A stretch of DNA of 58,779 nucleotides from Micromonospora sp. HK10 (GCF_000982955.1 NZ_KQ058874.1:1-58779); one strand, 5' to 3'; counted from the stretch's first letter, positions 16,802-26,226 are shown. A program made the numbers and translations. The notes: generated by a model from the sequence alone, not told the origin.

Positions 16802-16814
16802 CCTCTACTAGAGG
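16802..16814. promoter_or_regulatory. 13-bp palindrome over the ftsZ -10, possible operator
   Basis: cctctactagagg is a perfect 6-1-6 inverted repeat coinciding with the predicted -10. A third TAGAG half-site follows at 16816-16820. The position suits a repressor; the protein is unknown. Confidence 0.4.
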
Positions 16815-16830
16815 CTTAGAGTTATGTCAA
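16802..16830 (-). promoter_or_regulatory. ftsZ promoter
   Basis: On the minus strand, a perfect -35 TTGACA (16830-16825) is followed after 17 nt by TAGAGG (16807-16802), which departs from TANNNT only at the last base. The start would be near 16795, giving a leader of about 90 nt before ftsZ. A strong own promoter fits known ftsZ regulation in actinomycetes. Confidence 0.55.
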
Positions 16831-16936
16831 CCACTGATCTCTTCGGGGCAACGTATGCGCCACCGCCCGATGAGCCAAGGACCTCTCCGGCGTGTCGCCG
16901 GCCGGAGCGGGCCGACTCACGTTCCGGGCGGCCGGC

Positions 16937-17755
16937 TCACCGGTACGTGACCACGTCCGGCGCGCTGACGTCGATCGTGTCGGCCTTCCGACCGAGCAGG
17001 GCGGTGGCCACAGTGGACTTGTCCGCGCCCCGGGTCGCGTCGCCCCAGAACACCGTCCGGTCACCGCGCAGCCGCAGGGTGATCCGGGCCAGCCCGGCCA
17101 CGTCCACCGAGACCAGCTCGGCGCGCAGCCGCGGGCTGAGCGCGGCGAGCACCGCCAGCCCGGCCCGGGTGCCCGGGTCGTCCGGGGCCGGCGCGCCCAC
17201 CCGGATCACCGGCAGCCCGGCGGGGGCCTGGGGCAGGTCCTGGAAGACCACCCCGGCGCGGTCCAGCACGACGAACCGCTCGCCCTGCGGCACCACCGCC
17301 ACCGGGGTCCGCTCCACCACCCGGACGACCAGCGTCCCCGGCCAGTCCCGCTCCACCGTGACCCGCTCCACCGGGGCGAGGGCCCGGACCCGACGGGCGG
17401 TCGCGGACAGGTCCACCCGGGCCAGTGGCGCGCCGTCGGGCACCGCCGCGGCGTCCCGTACCTCGACCGGGGTGACCAGGTGCGCGCCGACCACCCGCAC
17501 CTCGCGGACCCCGAACAGGCCGGTGCCGAGGACGGTCCAGGCGACCAGCCCGGCCAGCGCGAGCACCCCGGCGGCCACCGCCCAGGGCAGCGCCGCCCGC
17601 ATCCGGCGACGCCGGGCCCGGGCCATGAACCGCCGGGTCGACGGGGGTACGGCGTCCGCGCCGGCCCGGACCAGCTGCCACTGCCGGACCGGGTTGCGCC
17701 GGCCACCCCCGCCCTCCTGGCCGGGAGTCCGGCCGCGGGCCGGGCCGGGGCTCAT
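16937..17755 (-). CDS. ftsQ: Cell division protein FtsQ
   Basis: A 272-residue bitopic divisome protein. It has a basic cytoplasmic tail (about 1-54), one transmembrane helix (about 55-77), a POTRA domain beginning FGVREVRVVGAHLVTP (about 81-150), and an FtsQ-type beta domain. ATG at 17755 overlaps the murC stop as ATGA. It links the FtsBL complex to FtsW/FtsI at the septum (family knowledge). No murB or murD lies beside it. Confidence 0.9.
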   Translation of the reverse strand: MSPGPARGRTPGQEGGGGRRNPVRQWQLVRAGADAVPPSTRRFMARARRRRMRAALPWAVAAGVLALAGLVAWTVLGTGLFGVREVRVVGAHLVTPVEVRDAAAVPDGAPLARVDLSATARRVRALAPVERVTVERDWPGTLVVRVVERTPVAVVPQGERFVVLDRAGVVFQDLPQAPAGLPVIRVGAPAPDDPGTRAGLAVLAALSPRLRAELVSVDVAGLARITLRLRGDRTVFWGDATRGADKSTVATALLGRKADTIDVSAPDVVTYR

Positions 17756-19239
17756 CCGGCCGTGGCGGGCGCGCCGTCCGGGTCGACGCCGGTGCCGAGC
17801 GCCGCGCCTCCCGCGGCACCGGCGCGGGCCAGCAGGGCGTCCAGGAGCTGGTCGCCCAGCAGCGAGATCGGCGGCGCGCCCATGGTGACCACCACGTCGC
17901 CGGTACGGGCCCGGCGGGCCACCTCGGCCGGCACGTCGTCCCACGCCTCGACGAAGACCTTCCGGTCGGCCGGCAGCGGCACCGCCTCGATCAGCGCGGC
18001 CGCGCCCTCCCCCGGCTGGCGCAGCTCGCCGGGGCCGAAGACCTCCAGCAGCACCAGCTCGTCGGCGATGGCCAGGGCCGCGGCGATCTCCGCCTGCAGG
18101 TCCCGGGTGCGGTAGAGCCGGTACGGCTGGAAGACCACGATCAGCCGGCCCTCGCCGGCCACCTCGCGCAACGTCTGCAGCGCCAGGCTCATCGAGGTCG
18201 GGTGGTACGCGTACTCGTCGTAGACCAGCACGCCGTCGGCGACGCCCTTGCGCTCGAAGCGCCGGCGCACCCCGGGGAACGCGCCGAGCGCCGCCTCGGC
18301 CGCCTCGACCGGCAGCCCGAGCAGGTACGCGGTGAGCACCGCCGAGGCGCTGTTCAGCCCCATGTGCCGGCCGGGCACCGGCAGCCGGATCTCGCCCAGC
18401 GACCGGCCCTCGATCTCGGCCAGGTAGCGCACCCCGCGGGCGGAGGAGGCCATCCCGCTCAGCCGCAGGTCGGCGTCGGGCGCCTCGCCGTACGTCCAGA
18501 CCAGGCGCCCCTCGGCCCGCAGCGTCTCGGCCAGCCGCCGGCCGCCCGGGTCGTCGGCGCAGGTGACGATGAACCCCTCCGGGTCGGTCAGCCGGGCGAA
18601 CTCGGCGAAGGCCGCCTCCAGCGTGGCCAGGTCGCCGTAGGTGTTGAGGTGGTCCGCCTCGATGTTGGTGATGACCGACACGAACGGCCGGTAGATGAGG
18701 AAGGAACGGTCGCTCTCGTCGGCCTCGACCACGAAGTACTCGCCGGTGCCGTGGTGCGCGCCCGAGCCGACCTCGGAGATCTCGCCACCGATCACGAAGG
18801 ACGGATCGGTGCCGGCCTGCTGGAGCACCATGGTGACCATCGAGGTGGTGGTGGTCTTGCCGTGCGTGCCGGCCACCGCCACGGTCCGCCGGCCGGTCAT
18901 CGCCGCGGCGAGCGCCTCGGAGCGGTGCAGCACCCGCAGCCCGCGCCGGCGCGCCTCGACCAGCTCCAGGTGGTCCTGCGGGATCGCCGAGGAGTAGACC
19001 ACGGTGTCCACCCCGTCGAGGTTCGACGCCTCGTGGCTGGAGTGGATGGTCCCGCCGAGCGCGCGCAGACCGGCCAGGGACGGCCACTCCCGCAGTTCGC
19101 TGCCGGAGACCGGCAGGCCGCGGGTGAGGAAGAGCCGGGCCAGGCCGCTCATGCCGACCCCGCCGACCCCGATCAGGTGGATCCGGCCCAGGTCCTCCGC
19201 GGTCATCGTGCCGGCGGGGGTGAACTGCGCGGTGTTCAT
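17752..19239 (-). CDS. murC: UDP-MurNAc-L-alanine ligase MurC
   Basis: ATP-dependent ligase adding L-Ala to UDP-MurNAc, the first peptide step. The 495 residues include the N-terminal GVGGVGMSGLA motif (about 24-34), the ATP loop GTHGKTTTT (124-132), ADESDRSFL, and the ligase segment VYDEYAYHPTSM. The usual form of that last motif is DDYAHHPTE-like, so a small local variation is present. ATG at 19239. Overlaps ftsQ downstream; 31 nt after murG. Confidence 0.96.
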   Translation of the reverse strand: MNTAQFTPAGTMTAEDLGRIHLIGVGGVGMSGLARLFLTRGLPVSGSELREWPSLAGLRALGGTIHSSHEASNLDGVDTVVYSSAIPQDHLELVEARRRGLRVLHRSEALAAAMTGRRTVAVAGTHGKTTTTSMVTMVLQQAGTDPSFVIGGEISEVGSGAHHGTGEYFVVEADESDRSFLIYRPFVSVITNIEADHLNTYGDLATLEAAFAEFARLTDPEGFIVTCADDPGGRRLAETLRAEGRLVWTYGEAPDADLRLSGMASSARGVRYLAEIEGRSLGEIRLPVPGRHMGLNSASAVLTAYLLGLPVEAAEAALGAFPGVRRRFERKGVADGVLVYDEYAYHPTSMSLALQTLREVAGEGRLIVVFQPYRLYRTRDLQAEIAAALAIADELVLLEVFGPGELRQPGEGAAALIEAVPLPADRKVFVEAWDDVPAEVARRARTGDVVVTMGAPPISLLGDQLLDALLARAGAAGGAALGTGVDPDGAPATAG

Positions 19240-19270
19240 CAGCGGTACCTTCCGGTCGCGGTGTCCGGCG

Positions 19271-20377
19271 TCATCGGGCCACCGCCTGGTAGACGAAGTT
19301 CAGCAGGGCGACGTCGCCGTCGCGCCGGCCGTATCCGGCCGCGGCGGCGCTCATCGCGGCGAGCCGTTGCGGGTCCCGGATCAGCGGGATGACCGTACGC
19401 TCCAGCCAGTCCGGGGTCACCTCGGCGTCGTCGACGAGCAACCCGCCGCCGGCCTCCACCACGGGCAGCGCGTTGCGCTTCTGCTCCTGGTTGCTGTGCG
19501 GGTAGGGCACGTAGATGGTGGGCAACCCGATGGCCGCCACCTCGGCGCAGGTCATCGCGCCGCCCCGGCCCAGCATCAGGTCGGCGGCCGCGTAGCCCAG
19601 CTCCATCTCGGACAGGTAGGGCAGGGTCACGTACGGCACCGGCAGATCGGTGGGGACGGAGATCGGCTCGTTGCGGGCGCCGATGACGTGCAGCACCTGC
19701 ACGCCGTTGCGGGCCAGTTCCTTGGCCGCCCCGGCCACCGCCAGGTTGATCGAGCGGGCGCCCTGCGAGCCGCCGGCGACGAAGAGCACCGGCAGGTCGG
19801 GCCGGAGGCCGAAGTGGGCCCGGGCGGCGTCCCGCATGGCGGCCCGGTCCAGCCCGGCGATGCCCCGGCGCAGCGGCACCCCGACCACCTCGGCGTCGCG
19901 CAGCGACTCGGCCTGCGCCGGCTGGTGCGGGAAGCCCACCGCGACGTGCTTGGTGAACTTCATCCCGAGCCGGTTGGCCACCCCCGGCGGCACGTTCACC
20001 TCGTGGATGACGATCGGCAGCTCGCGCCGCCACGCGGCCAGGTAGCCGGGCACCGAGACGTACCCGCCGAAGCCGACCACGGCGTCGGCCTGCACCTCGT
20101 CGATCACCTTGCCCGCCGCGCGGGCCGCCTTCCACATCCGGTCCGGGGTGCGGACCAGGCTCATGTTGACCGACCGGGGCAGTTGGTAGGCGGGGATCTG
20201 GCGCAGGTCGTAGCCGGCCGGCGGGATCAGCTCGTTCTCCAGGCCCTTCGGGGTGCCCAGGCAGGTGATCCGCACGCTGGGGTCGTGTCGGCGCAGGCAG
20301 TCGGCGAAGGCCAGCAGCGGATAGATGTGTCCACCCGTACCCCCTCCGCAGAGCACCACCGAACGCAGCGGACCCAT
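19271..20377 (-). CDS. murG: Lipid II synthase MurG
   Basis: Peripheral GT-B glycosyltransferase moving GlcNAc from UDP-GlcNAc to lipid I. The 368 residues carry the N-terminal loop GGGTGGHIYP (11-20), a second glycine-rich segment VAGGSQGARSIN, and the acceptor/donor segment GRGGAMTCAEVAAIGLPTI with PYPHSNQEQKRNA. ATG at 20377 shares one base with the ftsW stop (TGATG), with GAGAGGAG upstream; the genes are coupled. Confidence 0.97.
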   Translation of the reverse strand: MGPLRSVVLCGGGTGGHIYPLLAFADCLRRHDPSVRITCLGTPKGLENELIPPAGYDLRQIPAYQLPRSVNMSLVRTPDRMWKAARAAGKVIDEVQADAVVGFGGYVSVPGYLAAWRRELPIVIHEVNVPPGVANRLGMKFTKHVAVGFPHQPAQAESLRDAEVVGVPLRRGIAGLDRAAMRDAARAHFGLRPDLPVLFVAGGSQGARSINLAVAGAAKELARNGVQVLHVIGARNEPISVPTDLPVPYVTLPYLSEMELGYAAADLMLGRGGAMTCAEVAAIGLPTIYVPYPHSNQEQKRNALPVVEAGGGLLVDDAEVTPDWLERTVIPLIRDPQRLAAMSAAAAGYGRRDGDVALLNFVYQAVAR

Positions 20378-21909
20378 CAGCGTCTCCTCTCGCTCGCCGT
20401 GCCGGCGCGGGCCCGGCCCGGCCGGGCGCCGCGCGCCGCGGCCTGGTCGTCGGACCGCCGCGTCCGGGACCGGGGTACGGACCCACGGTCCGGCGGTGGC
20501 GACGCCGGGCGGCGACGCCGGCCGGGTAGCGGCGGCAACGGGGCCCACACTAGTCGGACCCAGCGCGCCGGGGGACGGGCATGCAGGGCTCGGGCCGCGT
20601 CCGGCTCGGCGCGGGCGAAGGAGGCGAGCATGCCGACCGCGGCCAGGGTCACCACCAGGGCGCTGCCGCCGTCGGAGATGAACGGCAGCGGCACGCCGGT
20701 CAGCGGCAGCAGCCCGGTCACCCCGCCGATGTTGATCACGGCCTGGCCGACCAGCCAGCCGGTCGCCCCGGCGGCGGCGAGCCGGCGGAACGGATCCTCC
20801 ACCCGCCGGGCGATCCGCAGCCCGGTGTACGCGAGCACGGCGAAGAGCACCAGCACCACGGTGCAGCCGACCACGCCCAGCTCCTCGGCGATGATCGCGA
20901 AGATGAAGTCGTTGTGCGCCTCGGGCAGCCAGCCGAACTTGAAGCTGCTCTTGCCCAGCCCGACCCCGAACCAGCCGCCGTGCTCGACCGCGTACCGGGC
21001 CTGGACGAGCTGGTAGCAACCCTCGAGCTGCTCCTCGAAGCAGGTCTTCGGGTCGGGCGGGTCGAGGAAGGAGGTGAGCCGGCCCAACCGGTAGTTCTCG
21101 GCGTCCCGGGAGCCGGAACCGGCCCCGAGGGAGGCGGCCGCGACCAGCAGGCCGACGCCGGCCAGGCCGACCGCGGTGAGGGTGGCGAAGACCCGCATCC
21201 GCACCCCGGCCGCCCAGAGTATCCCGACCACCAGCGCCAGCAGGCAGAGCATGCTGCCCAGGTCGTTGTAGCCGACCAGCACGAAGAGCAGGCCGACCAC
21301 CGGGAACAGCGGGGTGGCCAGCTCCTTCCACCAGCCCAGCGCGGCGCCCTTGCGGGCCAGCACGTGCGCGCCCCAGAGCACCAGGGCGAACTTGGCCACC
21401 TCGACCGGCTGCACCGAGACCGGGCCGAGGTAGAGCCAGAGCAGTTCGGCCTTGAGCGGGCCGATCGCCTTCACCCGGAACAGCGACTCCAGCGCGACCA
21501 GCAGGTTGAGCACGAGCAGCAGCACCACGGCCACGCCCAGGAAGGGGCGGCTCACCGCCCGGAAGGTGCGGGCGGGCAGCCGCTGGCAGGCCCAGAACGC
21601 CACGATGCCGATCACCGCGAAGATGGTCTGCTTCACCAGCGAGGCGGAGGCGTCGCCGCGGTCGGCGTAGTCCTTCACGCTGGTCGCCGAGAAGACCATC
21701 GTGAGGCCGATCAGCAGCAGCAGGCCGGCGCTGGAGAGCAGCAGGTAGTAGGAGGCCAGCGGCCGGGCCAGCAGGCCCTGCAGCGCGGCCAGCCCGCCCG
21801 CCGGGTCGAAGCGCGGCGGCGGGGCCGCCGGCTCCGCCGGCCGGTCCTCCGCGGGTGGCCGCCGGGGCGGCGTGTCGGTCGTGCCGTCGGTGTCTCGTCC
21901 CTCCCCCAC
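20377..21909 (-). CDS. ftsW: Septal peptidoglycan polymerase FtsW
   Basis: SEDS-family glycosyltransferase that polymerises lipid II with FtsI. The 510 residues have a Pro-rich cytoplasmic tail (about 1-50), about ten transmembrane helices, the LPEAHNDFIFAI segment, and the signature GLLPLTGVPLPFISDGGSAL. YNDLGSML contains a membrane-face Asp of the type needed for catalysis. An extracellular loop holds a Cys pair (TCFEEQLEGC). The C-terminus is long and basic. GTG start at 21909 has only a weak ribosome-binding site. Upstream, where murD normally sits, there is just a 126-nt spacer before mraY. Confidence 0.95.
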   Translation of the reverse strand: MGEGRDTDGTTDTPPRRPPAEDRPAEPAAPPPRFDPAGGLAALQGLLARPLASYYLLLSSAGLLLLIGLTMVFSATSVKDYADRGDASASLVKQTIFAVIGIVAFWACQRLPARTFRAVSRPFLGVAVVLLLVLNLLVALESLFRVKAIGPLKAELLWLYLGPVSVQPVEVAKFALVLWGAHVLARKGAALGWWKELATPLFPVVGLLFVLVGYNDLGSMLCLLALVVGILWAAGVRMRVFATLTAVGLAGVGLLVAAASLGAGSGSRDAENYRLGRLTSFLDPPDPKTCFEEQLEGCYQLVQARYAVEHGGWFGVGLGKSSFKFGWLPEAHNDFIFAIIAEELGVVGCTVVLVLFAVLAYTGLRIARRVEDPFRRLAAAGATGWLVGQAVINIGGVTGLLPLTGVPLPFISDGGSALVVTLAAVGMLASFARAEPDAARALHARPPARWVRLVWAPLPPLPGRRRRPASPPPDRGSVPRSRTRRSDDQAAARGARPGRARAGTASERRR

Positions 21910-22035
21910 GTGCCCATCATGCTGGCTGCGCCGGCCCGCCCGTGGCGCAACCGGCCGCCTCGGCGTGTCGGCGCGAACGGAGGGGCCCCCTGGTAACGCC
22001 GGGGAGCCCCGCCATCACGATGCGGACGCGCCGGC
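21910..22035. other. Empty murD slot between mraY and ftsW
   Basis: In most actinobacteria murD lies between mraY and ftsW. Here 126 nt separate the mraY stop from the ftsW start, and no frame encodes a Mur ligase or a remnant of one. Confidence 0.8.
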
Positions 22036-23166
22036 TCAGGTGACCGCGGCGAGGAACTCGCTGTAGAACAGGCCGAGCGCGATGGCCACCCCGATGCCCG
22101 CGATGATCCAGAACCGGACCACGATGTTGACCTCACTCCACCCGGCCAACTCGAAGTGGTGCTGCAACGGCGACATCCGGAACACCCGTTTGCCGGTGGT
22201 CCGGAACGAGATGATCTGGATGACCACCGACATCGTGATGATCACGAAGAGGCCGCCCAGGATGGGCAGCAGCAGGATGGTCCGGGTGGACATCGCCATG
22301 CCGGCGATCAGGCCACCCAGGCCGAGCGCACCGGTGTCGCCCATGAAGATCCGGGCGGGCGAGGTGTTCCACCAGAGGAAGCCGACACAGGCCCCGGCCG
22401 CGGCCCCGGCGATCAACGCGATCTCCAGCGGGTCCCGCACGGTGTAGCAGTACTCCCCGGCCGGGTAGTTCGGGTCCGCGCACCAGTGCCGGTACTGCCA
22501 GAACGCGATCAGCGCGTACGCCGCGAGCACCATCACCGAGGCGCCGGTGGCCAGGCCGTCCAGTCCGTCGGTGAGGTTGACGCCGTTGGTGGCCGCCATC
22601 ACCACCATGATGATCACGATCACCGAGCCGATCTTGCCGATCTCCAGGAACGGGATGTCCCGGATGAAGCTCAGCGTCGTGCTGCCGACGGTCTCGGTGT
22701 TGGTGGCCGCGCCGCTGGCGTCGGTCATGCTGCTCGGGAAGTAGAGCGCCACCACGCCGAAGATCGCGCCGACCAGGATCTGGCCGGCGAGCTTGCCGCG
22801 CTTGTTCAGGCCGCCGCTGTGCCGCTTACGGACCTTCAGGAAGTCGTCGATGAAGCCGACCGCGCCGGAGAACACCATCAGCCCCAGCAGCACCAGCGCC
22901 GTGATGGTCGGCTCGACCTGGGCGATCTGCGCGTCCGGCAGGGTGGTCAGCGCCAGGTGGCCGGCGACGTACGCGATCACCGTGGCCAGGATGAAGACCA
23001 CGCCGCCCATCGTCGGCGTGCCCTTCTTGCCCTCGTTGCTGGCGAGCCCGAGGTTCGATCGGATCGGCTGGCCGGCCTTCAGCCGGGCGAACACCTTGAT
23101 CGCGATCGGGGTGCCGAGCAGGGAGACGAGGAACGCGACGCCGATGGCGACGATGACCGCCCTCAT
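22036..23166 (-). CDS. mraY: Phospho-MurNAc-pentapeptide transferase MraY
   Basis: Membrane enzyme making lipid I from UDP-MurNAc-pentapeptide and undecaprenyl phosphate. The 376 residues have about ten transmembrane helices with catalytic-face motifs GFIDDFLKVRK, NLTDGLDGLATG, FMGDTGALGLGG and MSPLQHHFEL. An outer loop contains two Cys (HWCADPN and EYCYTV). ATG at 23166 overlaps the murF stop as ATGA. Confidence 0.97.
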   Translation of the reverse strand: MRAVIVAIGVAFLVSLLGTPIAIKVFARLKAGQPIRSNLGLASNEGKKGTPTMGGVVFILATVIAYVAGHLALTTLPDAQIAQVEPTITALVLLGLMVFSGAVGFIDDFLKVRKRHSGGLNKRGKLAGQILVGAIFGVVALYFPSSMTDASGAATNTETVGSTTLSFIRDIPFLEIGKIGSVIVIIMVVMAATNGVNLTDGLDGLATGASVMVLAAYALIAFWQYRHWCADPNYPAGEYCYTVRDPLEIALIAGAAAGACVGFLWWNTSPARIFMGDTGALGLGGLIAGMAMSTRTILLLPILGGLFVIITMSVVIQIISFRTTGKRVFRMSPLQHHFELAGWSEVNIVVRFWIIAGIGVAIALGLFYSEFLAAVT

Positions 23167-24602
23167 GCAGCGCCGCCCTCGGTCCCGGCCGCCGGGCTCC
23201 CCGCGCGCTGAGGGCTGTTCTTCCCGGCCTCCTCACGCAGCGCGTCGACCACCTCCCAGGTGCGGTACCGGGAGCCCTTCACCAGGACCACGTCACCCGG
23301 ACGCAGGTCGCCCCGCAGCACCTCGACGGCCGCCGCCTGATCGGTGAGCAGCACCGACTCTCCTCCCCAGTTGCCTACCGCTGTGGCGCCCTCGTGGATC
23401 GGCGCCGCCGGCTCGCCCACCACGAGCAGCCGGTCGACCCCCAGCTCGGCCGCGAGCCGGCCCACCTGCTGGTGCCCCTCCGCCTCGAAGTCGCCCAACT
23501 CGGCCATGTAGCCGAGGACCGCGACGGTACGCCCCCGCCCCCGCATGCTCGCCAGCGCCCGCAGCGCGGCGCTCATCGAGGCCGGGTTGGCGTTGTACGA
23601 GTCGTCGATCACGGTGACCCCGTCGGCGCGCTCGAAGACGTCCATCCGTCGGGTCGAGACCAGGCCCAGCTCACCCAGCGCGCCGGCCAGCTCGGCCAGG
23701 GGCATGCCCAGTTCCCGGGCGACCGCCGCGGCGGCGAGCGAGTTGGAGACCTGGTGCCGCCCGGTCAGCCCGAGCCGCACCGGCGCGCTCCCCTCCGGCG
23801 TGACCAGGGTGTACGACGGGCGACCCCGCTCGTCCAGGGTCACCTCGGTGGCGCGCACCTGGGCCCGCTCCGACTCGCCGTACCGGACCACCCGGGCCTC
23901 GGTGCGCGCGGCCATCGCGTCGACCAGCGGGTCGTCGGCGTTCAGCACGGCCAGCCCGTCGGCGGGCAGCGCCTCGACCAGCTCCCCCTTGGCCAGCGCG
24001 ATGGTCTCCCGCGAGCCGAACTCGCCGAGGTGCGCCACACCGACGTTGAGCACCACCGAGATCCGCGGCGGCACCACGTCGCACAGGTAGCGCACGTGCC
24101 CCACCCCGCGGGCGCCCTTCTCCATGACCAGGTACCGGGTCTCCGGGCCGGCCTGCAACGCCGTGTACGGGTGACCCAGCTCGTTGTTGAACGAGCCGGG
24201 CGGCGCCACGGTGGAGCCGAGCCGCGTGGTGAGCTGGGCGATCAGGTCCTTGGTGGTGGTCTTGCCGGAGGAGCCGGTCAGCCCGATCACGGTGAGCCCG
24301 GGCAGCCGGTCGACCACCGCGCGGGCCAGCCGCCCCATCGCGGCGAGCGCGTCGGCGACCAGCACCATCGGCACGCCGGGCACCTCGCGGGTGCCGAGCA
24401 CCGCCACGGCTCCCGCGGTGACGGCGGCGGCGGCGTAGTCGTGCCCGTCCACCTGCTCGCCGGGGAAGGCCACGAAGAGCCCACCCGGGGTGACCTTGCG
24501 CGAGTCGAACTCCACGGTGCCGGTGACCCGGGCCGCCGGGTCGGCGGCGACCAGCCGGCCGTCGACGGCGGCGGCCACCTCGGCCAGGCTCAGCGGGATC
24601 AC
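23163..24602 (-). CDS. murF: UDP-MurNAc-tripeptide-D-Ala-D-Ala ligase MurF
   Basis: Adds D-Ala-D-Ala to complete the UDP-MurNAc-pentapeptide. The 479 residues include the ATP loop TGSSGKTTT (109-117), the NNELGHPYT segment, GRHQVSNSLAA, and DSYNANPASM, a MurF hallmark. GTG start at 24602 overlaps the murE stop as GTGA. The murE-murF-mraY genes are all overlapped and probably co-translated. Confidence 0.96.
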   Translation of the reverse strand: MIPLSLAEVAAAVDGRLVAADPAARVTGTVEFDSRKVTPGGLFVAFPGEQVDGHDYAAAAVTAGAVAVLGTREVPGVPMVLVADALAAMGRLARAVVDRLPGLTVIGLTGSSGKTTTKDLIAQLTTRLGSTVAPPGSFNNELGHPYTALQAGPETRYLVMEKGARGVGHVRYLCDVVPPRISVVLNVGVAHLGEFGSRETIALAKGELVEALPADGLAVLNADDPLVDAMAARTEARVVRYGESERAQVRATEVTLDERGRPSYTLVTPEGSAPVRLGLTGRHQVSNSLAAAAVARELGMPLAELAGALGELGLVSTRRMDVFERADGVTVIDDSYNANPASMSAALRALASMRGRGRTVAVLGYMAELGDFEAEGHQQVGRLAAELGVDRLLVVGEPAAPIHEGATAVGNWGGESVLLTDQAAAVEVLRGDLRPGDVVLVKGSRYRTWEVVDALREEAGKNSPQRAGSPAAGTEGGAA

Positions 24603-26134
24603 CGCTGCCCCACCCGGTCACCGAAGCGGGCCCGCAGCGCCTCCGCCAGCTCCACCCGGTCGTCGAACGGCAGCACCTCGCCGTTGACCTCCTGCCCGCG
24701 TTCCTGCCCCTTGCCCAGCACCGCCACCACGTCCCCCGGCTCGGCCAACCGGACCGCCTCCTCGATCGCGGCCCGCCGGCCGGGCACCTCGATGATCCGC
24801 GCGCTCGCGTTCGCGGCGTACGCCCCGGCCAGCACCTCGGCCCGGATCGCGGCCGGGTCCTCGGTGCGCGGGTTGTCGTCGGTCACCAGCACCACGTCCG
24901 CCCCGCTGACCGCGGCGGCGCCCATCACCGGCCGCTTGCCCCGGTCCCGGTCGCCCCCGGCGCCGAGCACGCAGACCAGCCGGCCGGCGCTCAGCCCGCG
25001 CAGCGCGACCAGGACCGCCTCGATCGCGTTGGCCTTGTGCGCGTAGTCGACCACGCCGCGTACCGGGGCGTCCCCGCTGACCAGTTCCAGCCGGCCGGGC
25101 ACCCCGCCGCAGGCGGCCACCCCGGCCGCCGCGGTGGCCGGGTCGACGCCGGTGGCCACCAGCACGGCGATCGCCAGCAGCGCGTTGGCCACGTTGTGCC
25201 GGCCGGGCAGCGCCACGCCGGTGGGCAGGGCCAGCCCGCCCGGGCCGTGCACGGTGAAGCGCTGGGCGTAGCCCTCGCCCTCGATCCCGTCGGCCCACCA
25301 GGTGGCGGCCGGGTCGCCGGCCGCCGAGTAGGTGACGGTGGCCGGTTTCCGCAGCGGCCGCAGCGCCGGGTCGTCGTAGTTGAGCACCTCGACCGCGCAG
25401 CGCCCGTCGAAGAGCTTCGCCTTGGCCGCGAAGTACTCCGCCTCGTCGGCGTGGAAGTCCAGGTGATCGGAGCCGAAGTTGGTGTAGCCGCCGACGTCGA
25501 ACCGCACCCCGCCGACCCGGCCCATGGCCAGGGCGTGGCTGGACACCTCCATGACCACGGTGTCGACCCCCCGCTCGCGGGCCACGGCCAGCATCGCGTG
25601 CAGGTCGGTCGCCTCCGGGGTGGTCCGCACGCTGTCGATCACCAGCTCGCCGAGCCGGGTCTCCACGGTGCCGATCAGCCCGGTGGTGCGCCCGGCGGCG
25701 CGCAGCCCGGACTCGATCAGGTAGCTGGTGGAGGTCTTGCCGGCGGTGCCGGTGACCCCGATCATGGTCAGCCCGGCGGTGGGGTCGCCGTAGACGCCGG
25801 CCGCGACGTCGCCGAGCACCGCCCGCGGATCGTCCACCACCAGCACCGGCAGGCCCGCCGCGGCGGCCCGCTCGGCGCCGGCCGGGTCGGTCAGCACGGC
25901 CACCGCGCCGGCCTCGGCCACGCCGGCGGCGAACTCCGCGCCGTGCCGGCGGGCACCGGGCAGGGCCGCGTACAGGTCGCCGGGGCGGACCTCCTGGCTG
26001 GCGTGGGTCACCCCGGTGACCTCGACCGCCGCCGGGTCGCCCGCGAGGCCGCTCCGCGCGCTCGCCGGCAACCGGACGGCGAGGTCACCGAGCCGGACGG
26101 GATTCACGGTACGGGGGCGTGGATTGCCGGACAC
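24599..26134 (-). CDS. murE: UDP-MurNAc-tripeptide synthetase MurE
   Basis: Ligase adding the third residue, read here as meso-diaminopimelate because the specificity motif is DNPR (DDNPRTEDP, about residue 430). The 511 residues also show the ATP loop GTAGKTST (129-136), TTPEATDLH and YTNFGSDHLDFH. GTG at 26134 was chosen because a TAGGGT box lies 8 nt upstream, suggesting a leaderless transcript; GTG at 26107 (502 residues) is the alternative. It is overlapped by murF downstream and 92 nt after ftsI. Confidence 0.94.
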   Translation of the reverse strand: MSGNPRPRTVNPVRLGDLAVRLPASARSGLAGDPAAVEVTGVTHASQEVRPGDLYAALPGARRHGAEFAAGVAEAGAVAVLTDPAGAERAAAAGLPVLVVDDPRAVLGDVAAGVYGDPTAGLTMIGVTGTAGKTSTSYLIESGLRAAGRTTGLIGTVETRLGELVIDSVRTTPEATDLHAMLAVARERGVDTVVMEVSSHALAMGRVGGVRFDVGGYTNFGSDHLDFHADEAEYFAAKAKLFDGRCAVEVLNYDDPALRPLRKPATVTYSAAGDPAATWWADGIEGEGYAQRFTVHGPGGLALPTGVALPGRHNVANALLAIAVLVATGVDPATAAAGVAACGGVPGRLELVSGDAPVRGVVDYAHKANAIEAVLVALRGLSAGRLVCVLGAGGDRDRGKRPVMGAAAVSGADVVLVTDDNPRTEDPAAIRAEVLAGAYAANASARIIEVPGRRAAIEEAVRLAEPGDVVAVLGKGQERGQEVNGEVLPFDDRVELAEALRARFGDRVGQR

Positions 26135-26142
26135 GGCGTCAG

Positions 26143-26148
26143 ACCCTA
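26143..26148 (-). promoter_or_regulatory. Leaderless-type -10 box for murE
   Basis: TAGGGT on the minus strand, 8 nt before GTG 26134. This would give the murE-murF-mraY block a promoter separate from ftsI. No clear -35. Confidence 0.4.
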
Positions 26149-26226
26149 CCCGGTCGTCCGGTTCCGGGCGCACAGCCCGCCCCGGTGGTTCGTCCCCACT
26201 CACCGATGATGTCCCGCCGTGCCCGC

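Noticed and set aside
26107..26134. GTG 26107 as the murE start.
   Set aside because: Possible, but GTG 26134 has a TAGGGT box at leaderless spacing; kept only as an alternative.
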